Of a DNA stretch of 6,617 bases, positions 5,500 through 6,617 are shown in pieces; positions within the stretch are counted from its first letter, which is position 1, and each line of letters begins with the position of its first letter. A program made the position numbers and the translations under genes. Under the pieces are notes generated by a model that saw only the letters and a program-made list of their open reading frames with translations, was not told the DNA's origin and ran no database searches. Source of the DNA: an uncultured Acidobacteriota bacterium (lineage in GTDB: Bacteria; Acidobacteriota; Terriglobia; UBA7540); assembly GCA_937900045.1 (NCBI GenBank), contig CALCEB010000006.1, forward strand, positions 1 to 6,617, in the 5' to 3' direction.

Positions 5500-6617
5500 A
5501 TGAAATTGCGCAAACGGTTACGGTTGGTCCTCTTTTTGTGGGCTTTGGCTCTGTATATTGTTCCCGGAGTCCGGTTGTTGGGTCAGCGGACCTCTGCTGA
5601 CCAACGGGAAGTGGTCCAGCGTTTTCACGACGCCCAGGCGGATATGCAGTCGGGCCGCTTTGATGCCGCAATCGAACAATTCAAGACAGTACTGAAACTC
5701 CAACCTAATCTTGTGGAAGCGCGAGTCAACTTAGGCTTGGCGTACCACGCCCAAGGGAACTATGCCCTGGCGGTTGAGGAACTTAGCCAGGCGGCAAAGC
5801 AGCGTCCTAACCTCCTGCCAGCCAATCTCTTTCTGGGCCTGAGCTATATGAAGCTGGGATCGGCCGGAAGGGCGATTGCTCCTCTCGATCGCGCCCTCGC
5901 TATTGAGCCGTCGAATCGGGAAGCAAGGCGAGCTCTTGCAACCGCTGAGATGTCAGAAGGGTACTATACGAAAGCTGCGGCACAGTTCCGAAGGCTTGCA
6001 GCAACTGAACCGAATAAGCCGGACGCGTGGTTCACGCTTGGCCGGGATTATCTCCAGATGGCGAAGCAGTTGACCTCGGAGTTGTCACTGCGGTTTCGAG
6101 ATTCTGCATGGTCGCTACGCCTTGCCGGCGATGTGCTGGGCGAGAGGAAGCTTTGGAACAACGCGGCCTTCGCATACCAGAAAGCTTTACGGGTCGAGCC
6201 TACGCAGCCTGGCCTGCATTCCGCTCTGGGCAAGGTTTTGCTCCGGGGGGGGAAGACAAGGGAAGCGGAACAGGAGTTTGAGGCTGAGCTTTCTCGTGAT
6301 CCCTTCGAACCGTCGGCTCTCCTGGGTGTTGCAGAAGTGCATTTGTTGAAGGGCGAAGCTCAGCCGGCGCTTGATCCCATTAGGAAGATTTGGAAATCGG
6401 CGCCAAGTTTCCTGGTTCAAGCGGAGTCTGATTTCCCGGCGGTTGACCTGTCCCCCGCTTCGGCTCGCCAGATGGCCACTCAACTCGGCAGCGTTCGGCC
6501 AAGCCCGGCCCGGCAATTTCTTCTCTCCGCACTGTTTCGGGTCTCGGGCAATCGCCAACGGGCAAGCCAGGAGCAGTTGGGCTTTGAAAGGTCCGTAAAA
6601 TCGGCGGTGGCTTCCGG
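5500..6617 (+). CDS. Exported tetratricopeptide-repeat protein (3' end outside window)
   Basis: The frame stays open from ATG 5500 to the window edge: 372 full codons, no stop. Residues 1-28 have a very basic start (KLRKRLR) and a hydrophobic core ending in LLG-Q, a signal peptide or membrane anchor. TPR units follow: about 45-77 (GRFDAAIEQFKTVLKLQP), 78-111 (GNYALAVEELSQAAKQRP), 112-145 (AGRAIAPLDRALAIEPSN), 146-179 (YYTKAAAQFRRLAATEPN), then further repeats after a more divergent stretch (NNAAFAYQKALRVEP; KTREAEQEFEAELSRDP). TPR arrays are protein-binding scaffolds, so a periplasmic or membrane-bound assembly or adaptor role is likely; no catalytic domain is visible in the part present. An in-frame TTG at 5476 is the only upstream alternative before a stop at 5473; ATG is preferred although its Shine-Dalgarno is poor. 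It is co-directional with the receptor but separated by 434 bp and a long hairpin, so probably its own transcription unit. Confidence 0.92.
   Translation, partial: MKLRKRLRLVLFLWALALYIVPGVRLLGQRTSADQREVVQRFHDAQADMQSGRFDAAIEQFKTVLKLQPNLVEARVNLGLAYHAQGNYALAVEELSQAAKQRPNLLPANLFLGLSYMKLGSAGRAIAPLDRALAIEPSNREARRALATAEMSEGYYTKAAAQFRRLAATEPNKPDAWFTLGRDYLQMAKQLTSELSLRFRDSAWSLRLAGDVLGERKLWNNAAFAYQKALRVEPTQPGLHSALGKVLLRGGKTREAEQEFEAELSRDPFEPSALLGVAEVHLLKGEAQPALDPIRKIWKSAPSFLVQAESDFPAVDLSPASARQMATQLGSVRPSPARQFLLSALFRVSGNRQRASQEQLGFERSVKSAVAS

Noticed and set aside
5411..5703. Minus-strand frames over the start of the TPR gene
   Set aside because: They lie antisense to the signal peptide and first TPR unit, are rich in Pro/Arg/Thr, and one begins within the inverted repeat flank.

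Overview
The window looks like a chromosomal fragment of an acidobacterium (phylum Acidobacteriota, class Terriglobia or a relative). This is inferred from the type of genes: a ~1,140-residue Oar-like TonB-dependent receptor with an N-terminal carboxypeptidase-regulatory-like domain, of the kind these genomes carry in large paralogous sets, next to a secreted tetratricopeptide-repeat protein, in moderately GC-rich DNA with dispersed hairpin repeats. No ribosomal or housekeeping marker is present to confirm the taxon.

Layout, all genes on the + strand. Positions 1-696 hold no convincing gene. They contain a two-armed REP-like element (157-211), a degenerate ATTCC...GGAAT dispersed repeat (413-439), a strong 10-bp hairpin followed by TTTT (444-477), and a second 10-bp hairpin that ends six bases before the next gene (656-690). 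Positions 697-1542 encode an AraC-family regulator with a cupin sensor domain. A 91-bp gap holds a 9-bp dyad and a strong Shine-Dalgarno sequence. Positions 1634-5065 encode the outer-membrane receptor. The 434-bp gap 5066-5499 carries a possible 13-codon minigene, a long near-perfect inverted repeat built on the same REP-like unit seen at the left end, and a small dyad. From 5500 to the window edge runs a TPR protein that is cut off by the window.

Function: the regulator probably senses a small ligand and may control the receptor immediately downstream. The receptor would move a bulky substrate (unknown; often glycan-derived in this family) across the outer membrane using TonB/ExbB/ExbD energy. 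The exported or membrane-anchored TPR protein is a likely periplasmic scaffold, but its link to the receptor rests only on proximity and the two are separated by a hairpin repeat.

No new enzymatic, defence or mobile-element system is visible. The most distinctive signals are the paired REP-like repeats bracketing the regulator/receptor block, whose stems differ by compensating changes, and the fact that the receptor's only eight cysteines fall in four local pairs.
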